Shown in pieces: positions 1 through 29,340 of a stretch of DNA of 64,000 nucleotides; the first letter of the stretch is position 1, and every line of letters begins with the position of its first letter. Under the pieces are notes generated by a model. The model did no database searches, was not told the origin of the DNA, and saw only the letters and a program-made list of their open reading frames with translations. The translations under genes were made by a program, and so were the position numbers. The stretch is from assembly GCA_025267735.1 (NCBI GenBank), contig CM046297.1:34498011-34562010 (forward strand), given 5' to 3'. This DNA comes from Mactra quadrangularis (taxonomy: Eukaryota; Mollusca; Bivalvia; Venerida; Mactridae).

Positions 1-3000
1 AAATCTAAAAGCCCACAATATATCGTATTGTGATACGATGCAAGCGTATTGCAGTATATTGCAAAACACTTCTGGCTTATTGTGACAGCCCTATTAACAG
101 GTATCCCAAAGGAATCTCTAGTTAGTTACTTAGGTATTCCTCCTTTTCTTTAGCTATATATTTCTCAAATAAAATACAAAAAAATGTGTATTATTAGCGC
201 CGTATCAACAAATTTTGGTTATTTCACGACGTCCAGCACATGATATGTTTTTACATGTTATTGTTGTGACTTTATACTGTAATAAAATACAAAACATTTG
301 TATACAGATTTGCAGTCACAAATTGTGAATAATAATCTATCAGAACTTCAATTCACAAAAGAACAAAGCATTTTATGACTATTCTCACATGAGAATCACT
401 GAAATTCTTCATAATTTTTACGGACTGTAGGGATCCTGGGACACTGTTGGTGTCAAAAACTGTGAGAAATATAAAATGAATATAACTATACCTGTGAAAT
501 GACGAAGCAAGCAACAGCCAACAAATATGGCGCCCATGATGTTCCAAGTCGAGATAAAACCATATATCCAATAAATTCTAATAAAAGTATTGATATGAGA
601 TGCCATATATAAAACATTGGTTCAACTTTCAATAATTTGTTAGCTTCCACATGTTCTCTAAGTTGACGGAAATCTGCTTGAAGCTCAGACTGCAAAAAAA
701 ACACAAAATTAATTTTAGTCATGCTTTGCTATGAAATGTATGGGAATGCATTCTGAAGAATATGACCATCCATCCAATGAATAATCTTTGAAGGATTCGG
801 TCTAGTGATTCATCCAAAAAATCAGTCATTTTTTTAACTGAAGACAAACATCAAAATTAGTTCAATACTAGCTGAGAAATACAATAAAATAGCCGATAGT
901 TGTTTTCATTTTCATTTTTAAAAAAAATGAAATTTTATTGGACACTCGGACCAGCTATGACAGACTTGTTACTGAACCGACTGGAATTTAACCACTTTTC
1001 AGAATGTCTGTTGTGACAGCCTTAATATTTAATCAATTGATTTGTGGACAAGTCCACCTTGAAATAAGCTATGGACTGTGGTGTTGATAAGTTTTTAAGA
1101 TGACATTCTAAGTGTTCTGGTACTTGGTAAAAATAGATTTAAAAATCATACCTCTTGAGCATTGGCCACTTCTCCAATAAGCAAAGGTTTTAAATATTTT
1201 CCAACCAATACTTTATCATTATGCATCGCTGTCCATACATCCTGAAAATGAAAAACAGTCACATCAACATAATTGTAGATCTAGTTTTGGTCATCAACAA
1301 CTTGTATTGTCAACATTTACAATTAAAATTTTGACCTGGTTTTCACTGTGTAAATCTTTCCTATAAGTTTTAATTTCTTCATATCCTGGAGGGTCCTTTA
1401 GTCACGATGGTTAGCAACAAACCAGTACAAAGAGATAAAAATGTTAGATGGTCCAAATTGAGGTATTTACTGACAAATTTAATCATTAGCTGACAAGATG
1501 CTCCAAGAATTTTTGGAGAAGATTAAAAATTGACCGAGTTACAACTCAAAACAACTTTGACCTATTTATTATCAGCCATTTTGGAAATACTCCTAAAGTC
1601 ACGGATGGCACTTTGTTTGGATAATATTGTATACGAAATAGAAGCTGGGAACCAGACTAGGTGGGGCTGTGATCAATACATGTGCATTATTTAGTCAAAC
1701 AAAGCAGGCAAGAAAAAGTAGCCCTCTAAAAAGCAAGGGTTTGTAATATAGTAATAAATATGTTGATTTTGCACATTTGTTTTGAAATTGCTTGCTTTTA
1801 TGCATATTTTTTAAGTTGAAAGATCAAAAGTTGTTTTCTCTTTAAATCTCCATCAAGTTGCATGCTGACGTCACATGATTCTATGTAAACAAATATGACC
1901 GCAACCAAAGGACACTCGTGACTTGATACTATACAATTAAGCTCCCCTATAGAGTAGAACCGGGTATCACCGGACATGCAGGGTTCTCCGGACACAAACT
2001 TGAATTGCTCACAATTCTAAAAATTGTTGAATATTATAGACGATAACGATTAGATTCGGAAGAACATTAACCCAAGCCTTCTATTCTGACGTCATCAAAA
2101 TACTACAAGCATTTTTATAACGAAGTTTTTGATTGGATGTTTGGGGTGCAACATACAGTGCTCTCTTTTCAATATACGGTAGAGTAGGAGCGGGTAATAT
2201 CGGACACTCTTGGTGTTGTTTGTTCCCGACGTGCGTATCGGTTATATAACTATATAATTCGCGGCATTCAGGTTACTGCCTAGTTACATTAGATCTAATT
2301 GTTGTATGAGTAATATTTTTTTTTTAAAACAACATAACAGTTTGATGAACCCAAATGATCTATTTTGTGTCTGATACAAGCCCTCAGGAATGTCCGATAC
2401 TACACTCAACCCGTCCGATACTACAAAACATTGATTGCAACGTAAAAACAGACCATTTCAATGCATTACTGTCGTAGAAAATGAATATTTTGTAGCTGGT
2501 CTCCAGTTCAGTTTGTACAGTAACCTGAATGCCGTTAATTATACAGATACCACAAGTGATAAGCAAATCAAGAACAAACAATACCAAGAGTGTCCGATAT
2601 TACCCAGTTCTACTCTAACTACAATCAAAATCTAAGTAGCGAAATGGTAGTAATACAGACACCTGTTCTTCTTATTAAAGTTAAGCATACATTTGGGACC
2701 CAAAATCGTAAAAAAATGCAAGATTTTGCAATATCTCAAGTGGTATTCATAGCAAAGTTTAATGTTGTCAATTTGTATCTTTCTACTGTCCTTGTTTTCA
2801 TCTTTTCTTTATTTTACTCTTTCCACTTTCAATTGAATTGTCAATTTCCTGACAGCTTGACAACAGATTCAAAATGTAGATAGACAAAATAAATACATGT
2901 ACTGAAGTAGATCTAATGGTTGTTGAACTTGTTCCCAATAAATTTGCAAAAGACCTAGTCCTAAATATAAGACCCTACATAACTATTTTATCATACGGAC

Positions 3001-3993
3001 GTTTTTCTGTTATGTAGGGTCTTAACGGATTGCTTCAAAAACGCATAGCAAAATATTTTTTTCAAAAAGTAAATGAATGTGGGTCAAATTAGCACCAAAC
3101 AATAGATAAAAGTTTACTTTTATTCTTTCCATAAGTCAAAAGGTATTAATCAGGTTTTTCGCTTCCAGAAACACAAATTACTTTTACTGCTATTCAGGGT
3201 TGTCGCCATTCGCCGCCATTATGAACTGAATTCTTGCCGGTAAATAAAGTGTCGCTTGGGTTAAACGAATTTTTTTACAGAGTTGTCGTTCTTGCTCTCA
3301 ATAGCATACCTTATAAATTCGTTCAAAATCAATTCTTACAAATCACGTGACCCAATTTGAATTCGGATTACTTTGGCTATTATAGCACGGTTATTGTGAT
3401 AAACTGAAAGTACTCGTCAATTAAGGATTTTAAATGGATTATTTGACTGTCTAAGGTTAGAATTGGAAATAATTTTACTTTTATCATGTGTATTTTTCGT
3501 TTATCTTTCTATTGGTGTATCGTTTTATTGCAATTTTTTCGAATTAAAACGAGTAGAACGTTCAGACCTGATTCGATGTCTGTACACTAAAATTTTTGCT
3601 ATGCGTTTTTGAAGCAATCCGTTATGACCCTACGTAACAGAGAAATGTCAAAATGTTAAAAAACATACGTAGGGTCTTATATTTAGGACTACAAAAGACC
3701 TAGAGCTAAAACAAGTCACATCTCAATGCACAAATCAAGAACATTCATAATTTTAAATCAATTTAGATAAAAACATTTCTTACAGTTGCATCTTGTCCAC
3801 CATAACTCGCGAGGACTCGTCCACCTCCGGGATGTTTACGTAAAAAGTTTGTTACATCGTAGACTTTCTCGTCCAAAACTATCCAACAATCAGTTCGCTT
3901 GTTATGTTCCGATATTTCGTCTAGCGTCCATCTTTGTCGTACTGAGCTTCCATTTCTTTCATTTGAGGCCACTCCTTGACCACCCTTTCCCAT
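1..3993 (-). CDS. FADS: Front-end fatty-acid desaturase (FADS family), 5' part of gene, cut by left edge
   Basis: Membrane-bound acyl-CoA desaturase with an N-terminal cytochrome b5 domain, which introduces double bonds on the carboxyl side of existing ones in polyunsaturated fatty acid synthesis at the ER. Three coding exons join in phase 0: 3993-3784, 1241-1152 and 689-492 (166 residues so far). The start is the classic FADS MGKGG; an in-frame TAG lies three codons upstream. Residues 20-80 form the cytochrome b5 fold, with HPGG at 54-57 (heme ligand His54) and AMH with His77 as second ligand, followed by the family signature GKYLKPLLIGE. Exon 3 holds the first membrane segment (about 125-144) and the start of the second. 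The catalytic boxes (HDxGH, HxxHH, QxxHH) are expected in exons left of position 1, so regioselectivity (delta-5, -6 or -8) cannot be judged. Vertebrate FADS1/2 are not one-to-one orthologues of invertebrate genes. Confidence 0.93.
492..689 (-). CDS. FADS: FADS coding exon 3 (first transmembrane region)
   Basis: 66 codons from SELQADFRQL to ACFVISQ. The acceptor is a T-rich run ending GCAG and the donor is GTATAGTTAT; phase 0. The amphipathic ADFRQLREHVEANKL stretch followed by hydrophobic segments matches the region just before the HDxGH box in FADS proteins. Confidence 0.94.
1152..1241 (-). CDS. FADS: FADS coding exon 2
   Basis: 30 codons beginning DVWTAMH and ending EVANAQE. Acceptor TTTTCAG, donor GTATGATTT, phase 0 at both ends. 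It carries the second heme histidine and the GKYLKPLLIGE linker. It is too short to appear as a free ORF and was found by extending the b5 domain. Confidence 0.93.
2180..2617. mobile_element. MITE with about 39-bp imperfect terminal inverted repeats, FADS intron 1
   Basis: The left end TAGAGTAGGAGCGGGTAATA and the right end (read inverted) TAGAGTAGAACTGGGTAATA share about 35 of 39 bases. No transposase is encoded. A related end, TAGAGTAGAACCGGGTATCA, lies at about 1950-1970, and internal GTCCGATACTAC repeats occur at 2393-2424. The small open frames inside are not genes. Confidence 0.75.
2956..3691. mobile_element. Non-autonomous TIR transposon with 9-bp target duplication (MULE-like), FADS intron 1
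   Basis: 736 bp bounded by a perfect 23-bp inverted repeat starting TAGTCCTAAATATAAGACC, flanked on both sides by the 9-bp direct repeat CAAAAGACC (2947-2955 and 3692-3700). A second inverted repeat (GTAGGGTC, AACGGATTGCTTC, AACGCATAGC) lies just inside each end, at about 3010-3055 and 3595-3640. A 9-bp duplication is typical of Mutator-like elements, but with no transposase inside the superfamily is inferred. The intact target duplication suggests a fairly recent insertion. Confidence 0.85.
3784..3993 (-). CDS. FADS: FADS coding exon 1 (cytochrome b5 domain)
   Basis: 70 codons from ATG at 3993 to ...GQDAT, followed by the splice donor GTAAGAAAT (phase 0). It contains the heme-binding HPGG motif. 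Confidence 0.95.
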
Positions 3994-4260
3994 TTTAGAC
4001 TAGTAAAATGAATAAATAAATAGAAAGAAAACGTTCCGGCATGCGAAAAACGAAGTTAGTCAACAGACAGGGAAGTCTGGATCAAATGAGCGCTTGTTAA
4101 AACTCGCAGTTGTTTGCAAGCGTCTCGGTGACTCAAACTCGATCAAGGTCAAGTTCATGCCTGTAATTTGTTTACCTATTGCCAGGTAACGACTAATCGG
4201 CTCATTATGAAACTGAAATTTAAGATTTATATAACTTGGACTGTATTACACAAGCCTGCT
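3994..4260 (-). promoter_or_regulatory. FADS: Candidate FADS promoter and 5' UTR
   Basis: A good TATA box (TATATAAA on the minus strand, 4226-4233) lies about 235 bp before the ATG and would place transcription start near 4,200. TCAAGGTCA at 4143-4151, on the plus strand, is an extended nuclear-receptor half-site (ERR/SF1 type), directly followed by AGTTCA to make a DR0-like pair. The TATA assignment is inference from position; an additional non-coding first exon is possible. Confidence 0.45.
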
Positions 4261-5340
4261 TGTACTTGGTCATAGCCATTTTTAGTTGACATTTTACTAT
4301 AAATCCGAGCTTAATCCATATAAAAATTATATACGAAATTTTACAAAAATGTACAGTTTTAACAATATTGATTTATTAAATACGTCCTATAGAATCTACA
4401 CTAATTTTGATTATAAAATGTTCTAAATAACATGAGGCCTTTTAAAAGACTAATTTTGAAAATGCAGACGGTACAGATCTCGAGGCGGGTCCAAATTTTT
4501 CAAAAGGTCTTTCTTAAAGATTCACTGACTCAGAGACGCGACGGGTCTGGATTCTGCTTAAACCGGCCTATAATTATAAGTTTATAAGGAATTATGTTTA
4601 TTAGTGTATTAAACATAATATCTTCATTTAGAAAACATACATTTATTATCAACGCACCTGTGCGTTGATATAAACAATTATCAAGATTTGAGCATTTTGT
4701 AGTCGACACCGGTTGTCTTAAGCCAATCAAAACTATGCATTTGAGGTCACATGATAAGAAAATGGCCGTCAAAACGTAAAAAAAGGGGTGTGATAATGGA
4801 CTCGTCTAGTTGTTGACTATAATCAAGCTAGCGCATAGTCAATAGCGGGCATTAGCGGATGTTTAGGAAGGCTGCACACTACTAAATATTTTAGCGGACG
4901 GCGGAACGATTTACCACATACTCCCCGTACTTATTGTATGTTTAGGAAGGCTACACGCCACTAAATATTTTAGTGGACATAAACATTTTCACGCAAGTAT
5001 TTTTGATCGGAAATAAGTAAAATTTACAAAGATAACTAATGAATAGTAAATAGAATTGTTCATCGAAATCAAAATGTATTTTATATTCATAACATCCGCC
5101 CCGTAAGAAAATGAATATTAACCACAAAATATATACATCTATGGAGACGAAATCAAACACGGCTGAGCGTTGATTTCAAGCATTTTTGGAAATGCTAATA
5201 CTTGTAAGTATAATATGTTTTATCAAACTCCCCGCAGCGGTTATTTCCCTTACTCCCCGCAGCGGTTATTTCCCTTTATTGAATCAAAAATTAACAATAA
5301 AAGCGTGACGTTTACGCCCTGTGAGGAGTTTGCCCTTTAA
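4261..5340. other. Gene-free spacer upstream of FADS with small duplications and a hairpin
   Basis: No coding support. It contains an 11-bp-arm, 2-base-loop palindrome at 4647-4670 (ATCAACGCAC/GTGCGTTGAT). A block of about 42 bp beginning ATGTTTAGGAAGGCT is repeated at 4859 and 4937. An exact 25-bp duplication beginning ACTCCCCGCAGCGG occurs at about 5226-5277. Confidence 0.5.
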
Positions 5341-5662
5341 AGGTACTAGTTCACAGATTTGGTTAAGATTTTTCAATATTTTCAAAATACCATTCAGTGT
5401 CTGTAATTTTGTCAAAATATTATGTCTTCATATTTTAGAACAAACAGACCTATAGATTGCAAGACATATACAATAAAAGTCACACAAATGCACTGACATT
5501 GTCTATAGGTATCATGACATACGGGGTATATTTTTACTACTTGAAACACCATCATTTGTACTCGTATGTCAATTTTCACTAAAATTGTTATTATCAAATC
5601 ACTAAAAAATGTTTACAAACAATTGTGATAGTTTTCAAGTTGAAATATGTGAATGAGTACCT
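5341..5662. mobile_element. MITE family A, copy 1 (TTAA-type ends)
   Basis: The ends AGGTACTAGTTCACAGA and (inverted) AGGTACTCATTCACA flank about 322 bp. The interior is clearly homologous, in reverse orientation, to 57,694-58,039. The left flank is TTAA and the right flank TTAC, consistent with a decayed TTAA target site. Confidence 0.75.
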
Positions 5663-5963
5663 TACTTTTATTACTTTTATTGATTTAAATGATTGTAAAG
5701 TAAAATTCTGCTGGCAATATAAAAAAAATAGTGGAGGTATTCGGAAAATTCAGCCAGCACTAGCCTATGGATACCAAGATGGCTGCCAAAAAGGATCTTA
5801 ACAGCATCTATGACATCATATGGGAATTATGTATACTAATGTATTAAAACGTACGCGGTCAAAATCAACAGTTGTTAAGTTATAGGGTGGTGATCGCTAA
5901 TATCGTTGACCATATTCTCTTAAATAGTGAATTTCTTCGTCAAATGTTTGAAAAATTTAAATA

Positions 5964-6326
5964 GGGACTTTAGTCAGTTATCTTTCCCTGATAAAATCTG
6001 AAGCAATCCAATTGGTAAGTAGGTCCTTATAGTTGGAATCCTCGGATTTATCTTTGAAGTCCTATGTAAGGATAACAAAAATTTTCATCTAATATCTTTC
6101 TTGTTAATGAAGGTATATTAACAGAAGTGGTGAAATTTAGATAGTTCTTTACCCTAAAAATACTTAGCTTGAATTTCAAACAAATTATAAATGATTTACG
6201 AAAAAGTTATTTAAGATTAATATTGGCAAATTGACATTGAAAAGTAAAGGAAAAATCCGAGTAATCCAACCAGTTGGACCTACCTATTTGAAGAGTATAT
6301 AAGGGGAAATAGCTGACTAAAGTCCT
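5964..6326. mobile_element. MITE family B, copy 1
   Basis: About 360 bp with terminal inverted repeats of about 24 bp (GGACTTTAGTCAGTTATCTT; right end read inverted GGACTTTAGTCAGCTATTTC). It is nearly collinear along its whole length with 24,288-24,645. It is AT-rich and non-coding. Confidence 0.82.
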
Positions 6327-6462
6327 TTATTGTCATCCTCTTGTCTGTGATACCAGTCAACTCTCAGCTTTTTTACAACCCTGATACATATATTTTTTAT
6401 CTACATTTTTTTCATTATATTTATTTCAATATATTTTATTCATTTTTCAAGAATTTTAATAA

Positions 6463-6570
6463 ATCGACGAACTTGTTGCTACTCCTGGTCTAAAGGATCT
6501 TACCCTTCCATACCAAGTCGATGATGATGTCGTTTACCTCCATGTAGTAGAAGCTGTCGAATCCTTTTGA
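6463..6570 (+). other. Short unassigned coding-like frame (35 codons)
   Basis: The frame IDELVATPGLKDLTL through HVVEAVESF to TGA is compositionally protein-like and GC-richer than its surroundings, but it has no ATG and an in-frame TAA directly upstream. It may be an exon relic or a transposon fragment. No family is recognised. Confidence 0.12.
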
Positions 6571-8260
6571 AATGATTAGCGAGGACTGACAAAAACGTAC
6601 ACACGTAAGCTGGTTTACGTCATCAGTAGACGTAAATAACTAAAATAATTGCTGATACATCTAATCAATAAACACACAAACTTACAAGAGTACTGAGTAC
6701 TCAAGTTGCTAAGCAACTCACGTGCATAAATAAAAACAAACTCAATGTAAATGTTTTAATTTTAATCTTCTATAGGCCTTTCTGCAAGGATGTTGTAAAT
6801 CGATGGGATAAATACATATTTGTTAATAAGCAAATATTGTATATTACACCAAAAATCTTGTGTAATAATTATAAATATATATACATCTTTATAAACTACT
6901 TATATACATCTGGGCATTCAATGGTTGCTATGGTAACAATATGTTAACAAGTTTGCTAATTACTGTAATTATGTCTAAAGAATGGAATTACTGTTTGTTT
7001 GAACTCAATTTTATCATCGTAATTTCACCAATAAGCTATTTAAAATATTGTTTTATGTTTTTCTTCTTGAACCACAATACTCTACTGTTAAGAAAAGTTT
7101 TCTTTTCTTTTTTATTTGAAATAGTTGTATAATTCAAAAAAGAAAAATAGAAGCTAAATTGTGATTTTCACGTGATGTTGTAGAAATGCAAAATGCTTAG
7201 CACTCTGTATTCTTAAAGCCTTAAGTAAGAAAAAAAGTTTAAACCCAAATTTAATTATGATGAAATAAATTTAGCAAAACATTAAAGTTTTAGGATTGAC
7301 TATATTGTGTAAAGCAAAGTAAAGTAAAGTAAAGGCTATTAAATGTTTAAGTTTGAAACTTGGATAAAGTTATTAATTACCATAGCAACTACAGAGCTCA
7401 AAATGTACAGACTAAAATATCTTGTGTTACACACTTGATTAAATAAATAAAATTATAAACCGGTTAATTAATCTTTGGAATACAAAATAATTTCTTTCAA
7501 ACCTCCGAGGATTAGAGTTTACATACCAAAAAAATCAAGGAGGTTCGAATAATAAATTACACAAAACTGTGATAAATAAAATTTCAGAGTCCTAGAAAAT
7601 TTCTGAAAAATCAAGGGACAGAATTTTCATTATATCACTAATTTTTTAATTATCTCCACGAATGAATTATCGTTCCTGTCTATAAAATTATCAGTCAGGA
7701 ACGATAACTCTTTGTAGAAATTATTGATATACTTGTATATTGAAATTTTCACAATAAGTTGAAAAAATACTTAAACAATATCAGTTAAACTTAACAAGTA
7801 ATAATGACAATGATTTCGTACACTGGTGGAATGCAGATGAGGTGAAAAATCAACAACAATAATATAGAAGTTGTGGAGTAGCACAAAATCAATGTTTCTT
7901 TTTGTATTAGGAGTCTGAAGAAAGCAATCGTAAAAGATCGGGTATTTCCATATCCTCCGAAACAAAAAAATGCAAAGCCAAGTAGCCGAGGTGATCAATT
8001 TAAATGGGAGCAATGTAAGTGTATACACATCCAATTAATCGTTCAGACAATGAGTTTTACGTAAGGTGTACACAATATGTACTTAATTTAAATTTAAAAA
8101 AAAATGCATATTGCTATACACAAGAAGATGAACAGGGTTCAGTCAGTGGCAAACTAAATATATATATATTATTTGATGAACAAATATTTCAAACTGGACA
8201 CTCAAACTTTATTTCTGAATTTTTACTGAAAAAAATATTGAATATAAATAAACATTAAAT
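6571..8260. other. AT-rich intergenic stretch, no gene seen
   Basis: It contains a short AGTAA microsatellite near 7315-7333 and a 12-bp inverted repeat (TTATCGTTCCTG, 7667-7678, with its complement at 7696-7707). The small open frames here lack coding features. Confidence 0.4.
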
Positions 8261-8261
8261 A

Positions 8262-10736
8262 TTTATTAAATTTATACTCTTATAACTCGAATTATATTTA
8301 GCCATAAAGCTACAGCATACTATTGATAGCATGGTACTTATTTTTTTCACACTAATTAAGTGCTGCGCCACAATTTTTAACAACCAACTGGTTCACGAAA
8401 TGTCCAACACAATAATAACTGATACTAAATAATAAAAATAAAATAAACAAAAACAAATGATCGTAAGTGAAAAAAAACGTCTAGTACAAATATATGATAG
8501 CACTTAATTATCTTAAAAATAGATGTGTAAATAAATATTCAAAATACTGTATTTTCAAAATAATAAATTACATTACATTACATCATTACGTCAGAAGCAT
8601 ATTAATTGCCAACAATACTTATTTCAATAACAATATCTAAACACCTGACATTAATCACGTCACCAAACTGCACCAATAAATGACAAATACTATAAAAAAA
8701 TCGTCCAGTTAATTTAACTGAAAATCTATTAAGCTATAACAAAACAAAATATAACGATAGAATTTCCAAAGAAAAAAAGTTTTTTTGTCTTTTATGTAAA
8801 TGATCATCCATTTTTACATAAAACATCATTTTGTTTTCAAAAATATCTCTTTGTTATTTAATTTACATAGTTGGTCATGAAAATTACTGCTCAATAGAAA
8901 ATTCTTTGAACGAGATTACACAAAAAATTAAAGAGCTAGTGTAGTTAATTCGGTGTACACTTGTATATTTACATTTAATATTTTGTCTCAACTTAAGCTT
9001 AAGAAATCTTTTTTATAATTATATCAATACTTTTTTACATTAAGTAATATTTAATCAACTACAGCTTTAAAAACTTTCTAAATGTTTGAATAATATCAGT
9101 TTCAAATGTGCCTAAATGCACTAGTTAGAACATTTTTGACTTGACCTACATGATAGTTAAATGCCAACTGATGCACTTAATGATCTCATACGTAAGTAAA
9201 ATGAATAACTAGCAAGTGTGCTAATAAGTATGAGCTACAAAATGAGGTCAAAAAGTTTACTTAGTGTGTACAAATTCTTTTTAGAACACATGTGTGTAAA
9301 ATAACCATGTATGTACCTTTACTGTACTTTTGCTTGAATAATTAATTGGTTTGTTTATTAGACATACTAGTAAAAATAGGAGTCACTATTCTTAAGTTTT
9401 GTCAGCTTTTTAGAATTTTGTTGACATTTTTACTAAAACGAAATTTGACAAAAATGGCTAGGGAGCACTCAAACTATTAACATTTCAGTAAAACTTTTAT
9501 AAATAAATATAAGGCTTTATAGGTATGTTTAATATTAATACAATCTTAATTTTACTGAGGTTATATACAGCATAAAATAGTCACTTTTAGTCACACCGGA
9601 CTCATAACAAAGCCCCACGAAACAATAGTAGACTTGACTAGACTTTATATAAATAATAATGAATTTTACAATATTTAATGTATTAATGAGTTATTTAGCA
9701 ATAAATGATAACGTGGTCAAACGAAAATATGAGTTTAATTTCTAATTAAACAAAACATAATGAATATGATTTCGCATAAACAAAAAAAAATTAAATATAA
9801 TTTCAAATTAAAAATAAATATGACTTCACATAAAACAAAACAAAAATATTGAATATGATTTCGCATAAAAACAAAAAAAAATATTAAATATAATTTCAAG
9901 TAAAACAAAATATGTTGAATATAATTTCACATAAAACAACAAAAACACCTATAGAGATCATACGTCACATCAAGTACAAAATTTAAAAGCTTTATATTCA
10001 AACAACCAACACGATTTATCAAAAATATGTTCGATGAAAATATATGTAAAAGTGGGTGGGATGAGACATGGCTACACAGGCCTTTAACAATTACAAAAAC
10101 GAAACAAGTAGTACAAAGGCATCGTAAAATGAAACATCACAAACAGTTTTACTTAATATGACAATGGCAAGAACTCAGAGGCAGTCATAATCCTAAGCAG
10201 GAGAGGTTTATTTGTAAACATATATTATTATTGTGTTTTGAGACGCCATTTTGAATGGTGCAGCATGGGTAGTCATTGAAGAATATTAGTCACAGGAGTT
10301 ATTTTATCTCTATATAAATTTAAGTTTTATATTGTATAGGATAGACATGAAAAATGAAGTTAACATAAACAATACATGTATACACGTACGTAATGTAAAT
10401 GTTCTTGCTGTGATTGCATGACTTCAAAAGACTAATCCAGATTATGAAAATAATGTTCAGGCTGTTTCTCCTAGTGTAAAGGAACTAAAAATACTTGTGG
10501 TGTGAATCAAATGGAAAGTATGAACAAAAACACTCTGTTTTTGTATGAAGAATGATCGATATCCAAATTGGTAAACGAAGACACAAGTGCAAGAAAGGTG
10601 AATTCACAACCGGAATCTGCGAATAGAACTTCTTTAAGGATAAGAAGGAATGTGTTTTAAATGTGGTATGTGCCACTAATAGTTTGTCAATCACATTCTA
10701 CATCCTTAAGAAATTGTTAATGAGTAAACAGAATCA
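8262..10736 (-). other. NR4A: Candidate NR4A 3' UTR and downstream flank
   Basis: Very AT-rich sequence directly after the NR4A stop. Minus-strand AATAAA signals occur at 10,207-10,212, 9,354-9,359 and 8,262-8,267, so the true end is unresolved. ATTTA-type AU-rich pentamers are frequent, as expected for an unstable immediate-early mRNA, but they are also expected from the base composition alone. Confidence 0.35.
9755..9945. repeat. Degenerate tandem repeat (about six units, 24-35 bp)
   Basis: Units of the form AATATGATTTCGCATAAAAC followed by an A-rich spacer start near 9763, 9794, 9818, 9851, 9886 and 9917. If the long 3' UTR is used, the repeat is transcribed as T-rich sequence. Confidence 0.7.
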
Positions 10737-28750
<18,014 letters not shown>

Positions 28751-29340
28751 GGTTAATATACTAAAAACTCTTCAACTAACACGCACGGCCTGTCCTCCTA
28801 TTTTCACTACTTTTTAAATCCTTTCCTTTTTAAAACAATCAAAACTTTTGTCCTATATCATATTAGTCCAAAAATTTCACATTTCTGACCACGTCAAAAA
28901 TTCATACAATGCTGTTAGCAAGCTTTCAGCAACGAGCTGCAATACTGCGTCAAAACAAATGCCGATAAAAACCGGCGTACTTGTCAAATTGTTCGTAAAA
29001 AACGTGTTCCTCGTTATCGACGTCAAATTCGGAGCAATACGGACAAAAAATCTACAATTCACATCCGGGCAACAATTTCAGTATAATAATTCATCACAGC
29101 ACAAAACGTTAAGCGTTAACATTTACGATAAATTTCTATAAGGAAATCGATCGCACGATACATTTAAAGCCATTTAAACGAATTAATCCAATAGGACGGA
29201 ATATAATATATCGACAAACTCAGTCAATGCAGGCAAATTTCAGGAAAATCACACAATTCTAACACCGTATTGGGCGATTTGAGTTAAAGAGCGAGTAAGT
29301 GGGCGGTAGTGAGCTGGGGATAATAGATTTTTGATGACGA
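28751..29340 (-). promoter_or_regulatory. NR4A: NR4A distal promoter region P1, CpG-rich
   Basis: CpG frequency rises from about 28,490 to 29,330 around exon 1. CRE-like sites are CCACGTCA (28,889-28,896), TGCGTCA (28,946-28,952) and CGACGTCA (29,018-29,025). There is no clear TATA box, as for a CpG promoter. The 61-codon minus frame at 28,877-29,062 is probably untranslated or a shadow. Confidence 0.45.
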
